A stretch of DNA of 64,000 bases from Alphaproteobacteria bacterium (GTDB lineage: Bacteria > Pseudomonadota > Alphaproteobacteria > ATCC43930 > CGMCC-115725), in the NCBI GenBank assembly GCA_028871055.1, contig JAGWON010000009.1:62001-126000 (forward strand), in the 5' to 3' direction. Under the pieces are notes generated by a model. That model saw nothing but the letters and a program-made list of their open reading frames with translations, made no database searches and was not told the DNA's origin. Below, one piece after another: positions 30,999 through 40,971 of the stretch; within the stretch, counting starts at the first letter, position 1; every line of letters begins with the position of its first letter. The position numbers and the translations under genes were made by a program.

Positions 30999-32576
30999 AT
31001 GCCCAAGGTGCTGATTTCAGACGAGCTGAGCCCGCGCGCCGTCGCCGTTTTCAAGGAACGCGGCGTCGAAACGGTGGTCAACACCAAGCTGACGCCCGAC
31101 GAGCTCAAGAAAGTCATCATCGACTTCGACGGCCTTGCCGTGCGCTCGGCGACGAAGGTCACCAGGCCGGTGATCGAGGCCGCCACGAAGCTCAAGGTGA
31201 TCGGCCGCGCCGGCATCGGCGTCGACAACATCGACGTCGCGGCCGCGACCCAGCGCGGTATCGTGGTGATGAATACGCCCTTCGGCAATTCGATCACCAC
31301 CGCCGAGCACGCCATCGCCCTGATGATGGCGCTGGCGCGGCAGCTCCCTGCGGCCGATCGCTCGACCCAGGCGGGAAAGTGGGAGAAGTCCAAATTCATG
31401 GGCGTCGAGGTCACCGGCAAGACGCTCGGCGTCATCGGCTGCGGCAACGTCGGCTCGGTCGTCACTGACCGCGCCATCGGGCTCAAGATGAAGGTCGTCG
31501 CCTACGACCCGTTTCTGTCGCCCGAGCGTGCGGTGGCGCTCGGCGTGGAAAAGGTCGCGCTCGACGAGCTGTTGGCGCGGGCCGATTTCATCACTCTGCA
31601 TACGCCGCTGACCGAGGCGACCCGCAACATCATTGATGCCAAGGCGCTGGCCAAGACTACGAAAGGCGTGCGCATCGTCAATTGCGCGCGTGGCGGCCTT
31701 GTCGTCGAGGCGGATCTGAAGGCGGCGCTCGATTCGGGCCAAGTGGCCGGCGCAGCGGTCGACGTCTTCCCGGTCGAGCCGGCCAAGGAGAACGTCCTTT
31801 TCGGCCATCCGAACGTCATCGCCACGCCGCATCTCGGCGCCTCGACGACCGAGGCGCAGGAGAACGTCGCGCTCCAGATCGCCGAGCAGATGGCGGATTA
31901 CCTGGTCTCGGGCGCCGTGACCAATGCGCTCAACATGCCGTCGCTTTCGGCTGAGGAGGCGGTGCGGCTCAAACCCTACATCACGCTGGCCGAGCAGCTC
32001 GGCTCCTTCGCCGGCCAGCTAACCGATGCCGGACTCAAGAGCATCGCGATCGAATACGAGGGCCATGCCGCCGAGCTCAACATCAAGCCGCTGACCGCGA
32101 TCACGCTCGCCGCGCTGCTCGGACCGCAGCTCGATTCGGTCAACATGGTCAACGTGCCGGTGGTGTGCAAGGAACGCGGCATCGCGGTCTCCGAGACGCG
32201 CAGCACCGAGCCGAGCGACTTCCAGACTCTGATCCGCGTCACCGTGCAGGGGACGAACGGCGCGCGCAGCGTCGCCGGCACGCTGTTCGGCGGCGACCGG
32301 CCGCGCATAGTCGATATCGAGGGAATCGCGCTCGAGGCCGAACTCGGCGCGCACATGCTCTTCGTCCGCAACCACGACAAGCCCGGTTTCATCGGCAATC
32401 TCGGTCAGACCTTGGGCGAGGCAGCGATCAACATCGCGACCTTCCATCTCGGCCGCTCGGCACCGGGCCGGGATGCGATCTGCCTGGTGCAGGTGGATCA
32501 GCCGCTGGGCGAACCGTTGCTCGACAAGGTGCGCCACATCGCCAACGTGGTGCAGGCGAAACAGCTGCACTTTTAG
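30999..32576 (+). CDS. serA: D-3-phosphoglycerate dehydrogenase
   Basis: MPKVLISDELSPRAVAVFKERGVE; GVIGCGNVGSVVTDRAIGLKMKVVAYDPF; C-terminal ACT region. Confidence 0.96.
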   Translation: MPKVLISDELSPRAVAVFKERGVETVVNTKLTPDELKKVIIDFDGLAVRSATKVTRPVIEAATKLKVIGRAGIGVDNIDVAAATQRGIVVMNTPFGNSITTAEHAIALMMALARQLPAADRSTQAGKWEKSKFMGVEVTGKTLGVIGCGNVGSVVTDRAIGLKMKVVAYDPFLSPERAVALGVEKVALDELLARADFITLHTPLTEATRNIIDAKALAKTTKGVRIVNCARGGLVVEADLKAALDSGQVAGAAVDVFPVEPAKENVLFGHPNVIATPHLGASTTEAQENVALQIAEQMADYLVSGAVTNALNMPSLSAEEAVRLKPYITLAEQLGSFAGQLTDAGLKSIAIEYEGHAAELNIKPLTAITLAALLGPQLDSVNMVNVPVVCKERGIAVSETRSTEPSDFQTLIRVTVQGTNGARSVAGTLFGGDRPRIVDIEGIALEAELGAHMLFVRNHDKPGFIGNLGQTLGEAAINIATFHLGRSAPGRDAICLVQVDQPLGEPLLDKVRHIANVVQAKQLHF

Positions 32577-32685
32577 GCGGCCGCGAACCGGGTCGCGGCC
32601 GGAATCGTCGGCAAAAAAGTTCCGCTACGCGGGAACGGGCGACGATGCGCATCCCTATAGTGTTCCGGAAGCTCGCGGGAATCCG

Positions 32686-32814
32686 ATGGAGGGATTCATG
32701 GCCGGCCTTCGTCGCTATGTCGGGGTTGCGGCGGCACTCGCGCTGCTCGCGGCGCTCAGCGGTTGTGTGATCATCGCGCCGCTGCCGCACCGTTACTATC
32801 GCGGCTACTATTAA
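32686..32814 (+). CDS. Very small lipoprotein (42 aa; alternative start 32698)
   Basis: LAALSGC lipobox then CVIIAPLPHRYYRGYY. Confidence 0.55.
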   Translation: MEGFMAGLRRYVGVAAALALLAALSGCVIIAPLPHRYYRGYY

Positions 32815-32912
32815 GCCGATCCGCTCGCGCGGAGTCGCGCCGCTCGCGTGGTCGGTCGTGATCGCGGCGCAGGATTGTTGCCGCGGCGCGTCAAACCGGC
32901 TATTCCGGCTCC

Positions 32913-34058
32913 GTGAACGAGACGCTGCACAAGGCGCTGTTGCCCGAAGGCCTGCGCGATCTGCTCCCGCCCGATGCCGGCATCGAGGCCGACGTAGTGT
33001 CGCGGCTGATGGCGGTGCTGGCGAGCCACGGCTACGAACGAGTCAAGCCGCCGCTTGCCGAGTTCGAGAACAATCTGCTGTCGGGCGCCGGTGCCGCGAT
33101 GGCGAAGGACACCTTTCGGGTGATGGATCCGGTGTCGCAGCGCATGATCGGCCTGCGAGCCGATATGACACCGCAGGTCGCGCGTATCGCGGCGACGCGG
33201 CTCAAGAAAGCGCCACGGCCCCTGCGCCTGTGCTATGCCGGCCAGGTGCTGCGCGTCAAAGGCAGCCAGCTTCGGCCCAGCCGCCAGGTCGGCCAAGTTG
33301 GCGCCGAACTCATCGGTCCGGCCGATGTCGCCGCCGATGCCGAGGCGATCTCGCTCGCCGCTGAGGCGCTTGCCGGTCTCGACCTTCAAGGAATTTCGGT
33401 CGATCTGACGCTGCCGACGCTGGTGCCGGCGATCTGCCGCGCCGCCAAGCTCGATCCGGCGCAAGGCGACGCGGTGCGCCGCGCGCTCGACCACAAGGAT
33501 GCGGCCGCCCTCCGGAAGGCTGCCGGACCGGTGGCGACGGTGCTCGGCGAACTCCTCAAGGCGGCGGGGACCGCCGAGAAATCGCTTGCCAAGCTTGCGG
33601 CGCTCGACTTGCCGAAATCGGCGGCGGACGAGCGCGCGCGGCTCGGCGACGTCATTGGTCGGGTGAAGCAGGCGGCGCCTGCGCTCGTCATCACCGTCGA
33701 TCCGGTTGAGAATCGCGGCTTCGAGTATCACACGGGCGTTAGCTTCACGTTCTTCGCCAAGGCGGTCCGCGGCGAGTTGGGCCGCGGCGGACGCTATCGC
33801 ACCGATAACGGCGGCGGCGAGGACGCCACGGGCTTCACGCTCTACGCCGACACCATCCTCCAGGCGCTGCCGGAGCCGCCGGCGCCGCGCCGGATTTACG
33901 TGCCGTTCGACGGCGATCTCGGTTCGGCAAGACGGTTGCGCACCGAAGGCTGGATCACGGTTGCCGGCCTCGCGCCGGTCCGAAATGCGCGCGACGAGGC
34001 GAAACGATTGAATTGCGGCCATCTGCTCGATGGCGGCAAGATCATCGTGCTGACCTAG
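32913..34058 (+). CDS. hisZ: ATP phosphoribosyltransferase regulatory subunit (GTG start)
   Basis: [44 protein letters not shown]; class II synthetase-like; next to purA. Confidence 0.9.
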   Translation: MNETLHKALLPEGLRDLLPPDAGIEADVVSRLMAVLASHGYERVKPPLAEFENNLLSGAGAAMAKDTFRVMDPVSQRMIGLRADMTPQVARIAATRLKKAPRPLRLCYAGQVLRVKGSQLRPSRQVGQVGAELIGPADVAADAEAISLAAEALAGLDLQGISVDLTLPTLVPAICRAAKLDPAQGDAVRRALDHKDAAALRKAAGPVATVLGELLKAAGTAEKSLAKLAALDLPKSAADERARLGDVIGRVKQAAPALVITVDPVENRGFEYHTGVSFTFFAKAVRGELGRGGRYRTDNGGGEDATGFTLYADTILQALPEPPAPRRIYVPFDGDLGSARRLRTEGWITVAGLAPVRNARDEAKRLNCGHLLDGGKIIVLT

Positions 34059-34077
34059 GCGCGCCGGGAGCCAATCG

Positions 34078-35370
34078 ATGGCGAATGTTGCGGTAATCGG
34101 CGCTCAATGGGGCGACGAGGGAAAGGGAAAGATCGTCGACTGGCTGAGCGAGCGCGCCGACGTGGTGGTGCGCTTCCAGGGCGGACACAACGCCGGCCAC
34201 ACGCTCGTCGTCGGCAACGTCGAGTACCGGCTCAGCCTGTTGCCCTCGGGCGTGGTGCGCAAGGGCAAGCTGTCGATCATCGGCAATGGGGTGGTCGTCG
34301 ATCCCTGGGCCCTGATCAAGGAAATCGACAACATCGCGGACAAGGGCGTGACGGTCACGCCGGCGAGCCTGCGCGTCGCCGAGAACGCGGCACTGATCCT
34401 ACCGTCGCACGGGCAGATCGACCGTGCGCGCGAGGAAGCGCGCGGCGCCCACAAGATCGGTACCACCGGCCGCGGCATCGGCCCGGCCTACGAGGACAAG
34501 GTCGGCCGCCGCGCGCTACGGTTGTGCGATCTCGCTGATCCCGCGAGCCTGCCGGACAAGCTCGACGAGCTGCTGCTCCATCACAATGCGTTGCTGCGCG
34601 GGCTGGGCGCCGCCGAGGTGAAGCGCGAGCCGCTGCTCAAGGCGCTGCTCGAAATTGCTCCCAAGGTGCTGCCCTATGCCGATCGCGTATGGGAACGGCT
34701 CGACCAGGCGCGTCGCGCCAACAAGCGAATCCTATTCGAAGGCGCGCAGGGCGTGATGCTCGACGTCGATCACGGTACCTATCCCTTCGTGACGTCGTCG
34801 CATACTCATCCGGGCGAAGCGGCGTCGGGTGCCGGAATCGGCCATTCCGCGGTCGGCTATGTCCTCGGCATCACCAAGGCCTATACGACGCGTGTCGGCA
34901 GCGGTCCGTTCCCGACCGAGCTCACCGACAAGGTCGGCCAGACCCTGGGCGAACGCGGGCGCGAGTTCGGCGTGGTCACCGGGCGCAAGCGCCGCTGCGG
35001 TTGGTTCGACGCGATCATGGTGCGCCAGGCGGTCAAGGTCGCCGGCATCGATGGCATCGCGCTGACCAAGCTCGACGTGCTCGACGGGTTCAAGGAGATC
35101 AAGGTGTGCACCGGTTACCGCCTGCGCGGCGAGACGCTCGACCATCTGCCGGCTGGGGCAAACCTGCAGGCGGCGGTCGAGCCGGTCTACGAGACGGTCG
35201 AGGGCTGGAGCGAAAGTACGCGCGGCGCACGGCGCTGGGCGGATCTGCCGGCGCTCGCGATCAAATACATCCGTCGCATCGAGGAGCTGATCGGCGCGCC
35301 GGTGGCGCTGCTCTCGACCAGCCCCGAGCGCGAGGACACCATCCTCGTGCACGATCCTTTCGCGGGGTGA
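34078..35370 (+). CDS. purA: Adenylosuccinate synthetase
   Basis: [39 protein letters not shown]. Confidence 0.97.
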   Translation: MANVAVIGAQWGDEGKGKIVDWLSERADVVVRFQGGHNAGHTLVVGNVEYRLSLLPSGVVRKGKLSIIGNGVVVDPWALIKEIDNIADKGVTVTPASLRVAENAALILPSHGQIDRAREEARGAHKIGTTGRGIGPAYEDKVGRRALRLCDLADPASLPDKLDELLLHHNALLRGLGAAEVKREPLLKALLEIAPKVLPYADRVWERLDQARRANKRILFEGAQGVMLDVDHGTYPFVTSSHTHPGEAASGAGIGHSAVGYVLGITKAYTTRVGSGPFPTELTDKVGQTLGERGREFGVVTGRKRRCGWFDAIMVRQAVKVAGIDGIALTKLDVLDGFKEIKVCTGYRLRGETLDHLPAGANLQAAVEPVYETVEGWSESTRGARRWADLPALAIKYIRRIEELIGAPVALLSTSPEREDTILVHDPFAG

Positions 35371-35380
35371 GCGGGGCGGC

Positions 35381-36043
35381 TCAAACCTTGGCGGTCGCCC
35401 GCGCCGTCCGGAGCCGCGCGACGATATAGCCCTCGATCGTTTCCGACAGCGTGTCGAGGCGGTCGGCGAAGAAATGGTCGGCGCCAGCGATGACCCGATA
35501 ATCGACCTTGAGCGAGCGCTGCTTTTGCAGCCGTTGGGCCAGCTCCTTCACGCCATCGGGCGCGACGATCTGGTCGCTGTCGCCCTGGACGATGAGGCCG
35601 GCCGCAGGCGGCCGGGTCAGAAAGTTGAAGTCGACCAGGTTGACAGGCGGCGCGACCGCGACGAAGGCGTCCGATTCCGGGCGCCGCGCCAGTAGTTGCA
35701 AAGCGATCCACGCGCCAAACGAGAAACCGGCGATCCAGCACTGCTCCGCGTCGGGATTGCTGTTCTGGAGCCAGTCGAGCGCCGCTGCCGCGTCGGCGAG
35801 CTCGCCCTCGCCATTGCCATAGCTGCCCTGGCTCTTGCCGACACCGCGAAAGTTGAACCGCAGCGCGGCGAAGCCCCGGCGCGCGAAGGTGTGGAACAGG
35901 GTATAGACCACCTTGTTGTGCATGGTCCCGCCATGCTGCGGGTGCGGATGAAGGATCAGCGCGATCGGTGCGTTTTCGACCCGGGACGGATGATAGCGCG
36001 CCTCAAGCCGGCCGGCCGGGCCAGTCAGAACCAATTCAGGCAT
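35381..36043 (-). CDS. Alpha/beta hydrolase
   Basis: IALILHPHPQHGGTMHNKVVYTLFHTFARRGFAALRFNFRGVGKSQG. Confidence 0.9.
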   Translation of the reverse strand: MPELVLTGPAGRLEARYHPSRVENAPIALILHPHPQHGGTMHNKVVYTLFHTFARRGFAALRFNFRGVGKSQGSYGNGEGELADAAAALDWLQNSNPDAEQCWIAGFSFGAWIALQLLARRPESDAFVAVAPPVNLVDFNFLTRPPAAGLIVQGDSDQIVAPDGVKELAQRLQKQRSLKVDYRVIAGADHFFADRLDTLSETIEGYIVARLRTARATAKV

Positions 36044-36109
36044 CGTGAAGCTTTAACCCAGTGGGAAAGTCGGGATTGATACCACATGTCCAGCGGGACT
36101 CAACGATCT

Positions 36110-36152
36110 AACCGGTCACAAACTTGACCGGTTTACTAGGAATAGATATAGT
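36110..36152 (+). promoter_or_regulatory. Promoter TTGACC-N17-TATAGT with palindrome AACCGGTCA-N6-TGACCGGTT overlapping the -35, upstream of cysE/isc genes
   Basis: Perfect 9-bp inverted repeat at 36110-36133; -35 at 36124-36129, -10 at 36147-36152. Confidence 0.65.
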
Positions 36153-36242
36153 CTCGACCTCCCGCCCAAACAATGCGCGGAGGCAGATTTCCCACGCTAG
36201 GCAATCGCGGGTGATGGGATCATATAACAAACAGGATCCGAA

Positions 36243-36971
36243 ATGTTGAAGGCTTTGCGCGAACAAATCGACACCATCCTCCGGCTCGATCCGGCGGCCC
36301 GTTCGCGCGTGGAAATCGTGCTCGCCTATCCGGGGTTCCATGCCGTGGTATTCCACCGCCTGGCGAACTGGATGTGGCGGCACAGATTCGAGGTGCTGGC
36401 GCGCTTCACCTCGAACGTCGCCCGGCTGTTGACCGGGATCGAGATCCATCCAGCCGCCAAGATTGGTCGCCGGCTGTTCATCGACCACGGCACGGGCGTG
36501 GTGATCGGCGAGACCACCGAGATCGGCGACGACGTGACGCTTTACCAGGGCGTCACCCTCGGCGGAACGTCACTCAGTCGCGGCAAGCGCCATCCGACAC
36601 TCGAGGACGGCGTCATCGTCGGCGCTGGCGCCAAGGTCTTGGGCGGCTTCACCGTCGGTGCGGGCGCCCGAGTCGGCGCCAATGCTGTCGTGTTGCACGC
36701 GGTGGCGCCGGGCGAGTCGGTCGCTGGCATCCCGGCCAAACCGACCGGGGTCAAGCGCGAGGCACCCAAGGATTTCCTGCCATACGGCACGCCGTGCGAG
36801 GACCTGCCCGATCCGATCGCGCGCTGTGTCGCCAGCCTGATGGACGAGGTCGCGAATCTCAAGCAGCGCATCGCCGAACTCGAGAACAAGACCGAGCTTC
36901 CCGCCCGGGAGATTCCCGCCGAGGCGCAGCCGGCGCGGGCGCGTCGAATCCTGCGGGGTGTGGAGGACTGA
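36243..36971 (+). CDS. cysE: Serine O-acetyltransferase
   Basis: [48 protein letters not shown] hexapeptide repeats. Confidence 0.95.
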   Translation: MLKALREQIDTILRLDPAARSRVEIVLAYPGFHAVVFHRLANWMWRHRFEVLARFTSNVARLLTGIEIHPAAKIGRRLFIDHGTGVVIGETTEIGDDVTLYQGVTLGGTSLSRGKRHPTLEDGVIVGAGAKVLGGFTVGAGARVGANAVVLHAVAPGESVAGIPAKPTGVKREAPKDFLPYGTPCEDLPDPIARCVASLMDEVANLKQRIAELENKTELPAREIPAEAQPARARRILRGVED

Positions 36972-36972
36972 T

Positions 36973-37464
36973 ATGAGGCTTAGCACGAAGGGACGCTATG
37001 CCGTGATGGCGATGGTGGACATCGCCAAGCACGCCGAGGGTACGCCAATCACGCTGGCTGAGATCGCCGAGCGGCAATTGATCTCGCTCTCCTACCTGGA
37101 GCAGCTCTTCGCCAAACTGCGCAGCGCCGGTCTGGTCAAGAGCGTGCGCGGACCCGGTGGCGGCTATCTGCTCGCCCGCGGCGCCGAGGGTACGCGTATC
37201 TCCGACATCATCATCGCAGTCGACGAGCCGATCCGCACCACGCGCTGCACACCCGGTGCGCCGATGGGCTGCAGCGGCAACAAGAGCCGCTGTCTCACCC
37301 ACGATCTGTGGGAGGAACTCGGCAACCAGATCCGGCTCTATCTGAGCTCGGTGACGCTGGCCGATGTGGTCGCCAACCGGCTGCTCGGCCACAGTGGCGT
37401 GCTCCACCGCGAGCGCGCCGATGAGGAACAGCCCGTGTCGGCGCCATCGCTCGCCGCGCAGTGA
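36973..37464 (+). CDS. iscR: Rrf2 family Fe-S regulator IscR
   Basis: MRLSTKGRYAVMAMVDIAKHA; Fe-S ligand region CTPGAPMGCSGNKSRCLTHDLW. Confidence 0.93.
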   Translation: MRLSTKGRYAVMAMVDIAKHAEGTPITLAEIAERQLISLSYLEQLFAKLRSAGLVKSVRGPGGGYLLARGAEGTRISDIIIAVDEPIRTTRCTPGAPMGCSGNKSRCLTHDLWEELGNQIRLYLSSVTLADVVANRLLGHSGVLHRERADEEQPVSAPSLAAQ

Positions 37465-38597
37465 CGTCGAAAGTTGTTTCCGTGCCCGCCCGTTTGTCCT
37501 ATCTCGACTGGAACGCGACGGCGCCGGTGCGGCCGGAGGCCGCGGCGGCGGTGGCGCGTGCGCTGACGCTGGGCGGCAATCCATCTTCGGTCCATCGCGC
37601 CGGGCGCGCGGCACGCCGTCTGGTGGAGGCCGCGCGTGCCGAGGTGGCGGCGCTGGTCGGCGCCCAGGCCGAAGACGTTGTGTTCACCTCGGGCGGTACG
37701 GAAGCCAATACGCTGGCGCTGCAGGCGTTTCCTGACCGACGCCTCCTGATTTCGGCGATCGAGCATGACTCGGTGATGGCCAACGCACCCCAGGCAGTGC
37801 GCATCCCCGCGACGCGCGACGGGCGCGCCGACTTGGCGGCGCTGGAGCGGCTGCTTGTAGCCGACCGCCGCCCAGCGCTGGTTTCGCTCATGTTCGCCAA
37901 TAACGAGACCGGCGCGGTCCAGCCAGTCGCGGATGGGGCGCGCCTGGCACACGCGCACGGCGCGCTATTTCATTGCGATGCTATCCAGGGTGCAGGCCGC
38001 CAGCCGATCGACATCCGGCGTCTCGGCTGCGACCTGTTGACGCTTTCGGCGCATAAGCTCGGTGGGCCGATGGGCGTCGGCGCGCTGATTGTCGCATCCG
38101 GCCTCGATATCGTGCCGTTGATCCACGGCGGCGGTCAGGAGCGCGGCCGCCGCGCCGGTACCGAGAACTTGCCGGGTATTGCCGGCTTCGGCGCCGCGGC
38201 ACTGGCCGCTGTGGCCGGCCTGGCGGCGTGGCCCAACGTCGCGGCATTGCGTGAGCAGGCCGAATCCCGGCTTCTGGCGATTACACCCGATGCGGTGATC
38301 CACGCCGCGGCGGCGACGCGTTTGCCCAACACGATCTGCATCTCGATGCCGGGGGTTCCGGCCGCGACCCAGGTCATGGCGCTCGACCTCGCCGGCGTGA
38401 TGGTCAGCGCCGGCGCCGCGTGCTCCTCGGGCAAAGTGCGGCGCAGCCACGTGCTCGACGCTATGGGCGTTCGGGAGCGCGAGGCCGAATGCGCCATCCG
38501 CGTCAGTCTGGGTTGGAATACCACGGCAACCGAAATCGACCATCTGGTCGAGGCCTGGGGTGCGCTCTACGCGAGGACGAGGGCGTCCGCCGCATGA
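37461..38597 (+). CDS. Cysteine desulfurase, NifS-like (first of two)
   Basis: LDWNATAPVRPEA; LSAHKLGGPMGVGALIV PLP lysine; AGAACSSGKVRRSHVL catalytic Cys. Confidence 0.9.
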   Translation: MTSKVVSVPARLSYLDWNATAPVRPEAAAAVARALTLGGNPSSVHRAGRAARRLVEAARAEVAALVGAQAEDVVFTSGGTEANTLALQAFPDRRLLISAIEHDSVMANAPQAVRIPATRDGRADLAALERLLVADRRPALVSLMFANNETGAVQPVADGARLAHAHGALFHCDAIQGAGRQPIDIRRLGCDLLTLSAHKLGGPMGVGALIVASGLDIVPLIHGGGQERGRRAGTENLPGIAGFGAAALAAVAGLAAWPNVAALREQAESRLLAITPDAVIHAAAATRLPNTICISMPGVPAATQVMALDLAGVMVSAGAACSSGKVRRSHVLDAMGVREREAECAIRVSLGWNTTATEIDHLVEAWGALYARTRASAA

Positions 38598-39805
38598 CTG
38601 CCGCCATCGTCCGCCGACCCAACGCGGCGCCAGTCTATCTCGACAATCAGGCGACCACGCCGTGCGATCCGCGCGTGGTCGAGGCGATGCTGCCGTGGTT
38701 CACCGAAAAGTTCGGCAATCCCAATTCGCTGACCCACGCCTATGGCCGCGAGGCCGAGCAGGCGGTGGAGCAGGCGCGCGCCGAGCTCGCCGATCTGATC
38801 GGCGCCGATCCGCGTGAGATCGTGTTCACCTCGGGCGCGACCGAAGCCAACAACATGGCGGTCAAAGGCGCGGCGCGCTTCCACCGCCAGTTCGGCAAGG
38901 ATGGCGTGGTCACGCTGGCGACCGAGCATAAGTGCGTGCTCGAAAGCACCATGGCGCTGGCGCGCGACGCGTTCCGCGTTTCCATCCTCTCCGTCGGGCA
39001 CGACGGGCTCGCCGATCTCGACGCGCTGGCGCGCGCCATCGACGACCGAACCGCGATTGTCTCGGTGATGATCGCGCACAACGAGATCGGCGTGCTGCAG
39101 CCGATCAAGGAGATCGCCGCGCTCGCGCATGCGAAGGGCGCGCTGTTCCACACCGACGCCGCCCAGGCCGTCGGCAAGATCGCGTTCGACGTCGCCGAGC
39201 TCGGCGTCGATCTGATGTCAATCTCCGGCCACAAGGTCTATGGACCCAAGGGCATCGGCGCGCTTTATCTGCGCCGCCGGCCGCGGGCGCGGATCGAGCC
39301 GCTGTTCGACGGCGGCGCGCAAGAGCGCGGCATGCGTTCGGGCACGCTGCCGGTGCCGCTGATCGTCGGATTGGGCCGAGCCGCCGTCCTGGCCAAGGCC
39401 GAAATGGCGGGCGAGGCGCAACGGCTGCTGGCGCTCCGAGCGCGTTTCCTGTCTGGTCTGCGCGCGAAGCTTCCGGACGCGATCCTGAACGGCCATGCCG
39501 AGCAACGGCTGCCGGGCAATCTCAACCTGAGCTTCCCCGGCCTCAAGGCCATCGACTTGATCGGCGCCTGCCCGGGCCTGGCACTATCGACCGGCTCGGC
39601 CTGCACCGCCGCCGAGGTCGAGCCGTCCTATGTGCTGCGCGCGCTCGGGCTGGGCGATGATCTTGCCGGCGCCTCTCTGCGCATCGGCCTCGGCCGCTTC
39701 ACCACCGCGACCGAGGTCGATTTCGCCGTCGACGCGCTGGTCGTCGCGGTCCGGCGGTTGCGTGCAGGCGAGCGGATGACAAGCGAAGCCTCCGGCATTA
39801 CATAA
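38594..39805 (+). CDS. iscS: Cysteine desulfurase IscS (second of two)
   Basis: VYLDNQATTPCDPRVVEAMLPWF; ISGHKVYGPKGIGALYLRRRPR; STGSACTAAEVEPSYVLRALG. Confidence 0.93.
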   Translation: MTAAIVRRPNAAPVYLDNQATTPCDPRVVEAMLPWFTEKFGNPNSLTHAYGREAEQAVEQARAELADLIGADPREIVFTSGATEANNMAVKGAARFHRQFGKDGVVTLATEHKCVLESTMALARDAFRVSILSVGHDGLADLDALARAIDDRTAIVSVMIAHNEIGVLQPIKEIAALAHAKGALFHTDAAQAVGKIAFDVAELGVDLMSISGHKVYGPKGIGALYLRRRPRARIEPLFDGGAQERGMRSGTLPVPLIVGLGRAAVLAKAEMAGEAQRLLALRARFLSGLRAKLPDAILNGHAEQRLPGNLNLSFPGLKAIDLIGACPGLALSTGSACTAAEVEPSYVLRALGLGDDLAGASLRIGLGRFTTATEVDFAVDALVVAVRRLRAGERMTSEASGIT

Positions 39806-39820
39806 GGGTTGGAGATTCCC

Positions 39821-40159
39821 ATGGCCCTGAAACAGGCGATGACGGTGACCGACGCGGCGGCCAAGCGCATCCAGGCGCTCCTGGCCCAGCGCGGCAAGCC
39901 GTCGGCCGGCGTCCGCGTCGGCGTGCGCGCCCGCGGCTGCTCGGGCCTGACCTATACGCTCGAATATGCCGATGAGAAGGGCAAGCTCGACGAGGTCGTC
40001 CAGGAAAAGGGCGTCACCATTTTGATCGATCCCAAGGCGACGATGTTCATCATCGGTACCGAGATGGATTACGTCGAGGACAAGCTGCAATCGGGCTTCA
40101 CCTTCCGCAATCCGAACGAAAAAGGCCGGTGCGGCTGCGGCGAATCGTTCCACGTCTGA
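39821..40159 (+). CDS. iscA: A-type Fe-S carrier IscA/HesB
   Basis: VGVRARGCSGLTYTLEYAD and C-terminal GRCGCGESF conserved cysteines. Confidence 0.93.
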   Translation: MALKQAMTVTDAAAKRIQALLAQRGKPSAGVRVGVRARGCSGLTYTLEYADEKGKLDEVVQEKGVTILIDPKATMFIIGTEMDYVEDKLQSGFTFRNPNEKGRCGCGESFHV

Positions 40160-40175
40160 GGTCCGCGCAGTCCCG

Positions 40176-40622
40176 ATGAAGCTGTTCCAGATCGAGGAGC
40201 CCGAAGGCGCGCCGCTTTCGGCCGAGGGGTCAGGCGCCGCGGTGGGCATCGATTTGGCGGCGGACTCGGCGGCCGTCGCCATCGCGCTCGGCGGCAATGC
40301 CGAGATCCTGACCGGCGCCAATGGCGAGCAGCGGCTGGACGTCACGGGGCAGGCACCCGCCGAGGTCCTGCTGGCGCTCCGCGCACGTGCCGAGAAGCAG
40401 CTCGCTCGGCCGGTGACCCATGCGGTGATCGCGATTGAGGATACAGTCGGCGCCGCCGCGCTCGCAGCGGCCGCCCAATCGGCCGGTTTTTCCATACTGC
40501 GCGTGGTGACGCGGCGTGAAGCTGCGGCGAAGGATGCCGGCAAGGACGCGGTCGCGCTGGGAGCGGCACGGCTGGCCGAGGATTTGGCGCCGCGAGCTGA
40601 TATAACGTCGCCCCAAGTTTGA
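40176..40622 (+). CDS. Truncated HscA/Hsp70-like protein (148 aa)
   Basis: N-terminus [13 protein letters not shown]...AVGIDL resembles HscA (LQI.EP...GIDLGTTNS); [12 protein letters not shown]...[29 protein letters not shown] resembles the HscA segment around [41 protein letters not shown]; sits between iscA and fdx. Confidence 0.7.
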   Translation: MKLFQIEEPEGAPLSAEGSGAAVGIDLAADSAAVAIALGGNAEILTGANGEQRLDVTGQAPAEVLLALRARAEKQLARPVTHAVIAIEDTVGAAALAAAAQSAGFSILRVVTRREAAAKDAGKDAVALGAARLAEDLAPRADITSPQV

Positions 40623-40638
40623 TTGCGGATCGGATCGC

Positions 40639-40971
40639 ATGCCCAAGATGACTTTCATCGAACGCGACGGCACCCGGAAGACCGTGGACGCGCCGGTCGG
40701 CCTGTCCGTGCTCGAGATCGCGCACCAGAACGACGTCGACATCGAGGGCGCGTGCGAAGGCTCGCTGGCCTGCTCCACGTGTCACATCGTCATCGAGCCG
40801 GAATGGTACGAGCTGCTGAAGGATGCGACCGAGGACGAAGAGGACATGCTCGACCTTGCCTTTGGCCTGACCAAGACGTCGCGGCTGGGCTGCCAGATCG
40901 TAATGACCGAAGAGCTCGACGGCCTCACCGTTCGCTTGCCGCAGACGACGCGCAACATGATGAACACCTGA
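40639..40971 (+). CDS. fdx: Isc-type 2Fe-2S ferredoxin
   Basis: [38 protein letters not shown]. Confidence 0.94.
   Translation: MPKMTFIERDGTRKTVDAPVGLSVLEIAHQNDVDIEGACEGSLACSTCHIVIEPEWYELLKDATEDEEDMLDLAFGLTKTSRLGCQIVMTEELDGLTVRLPQTTRNMMNT

Noticed and set aside
32578-32601. CGGCCGCGA-ACCGGG-TCGCGGCCG hairpin after serA as intrinsic terminator
   Set aside because: Perfect stem but no T tract follows on the + strand (A tract instead), so I do not call a terminator.
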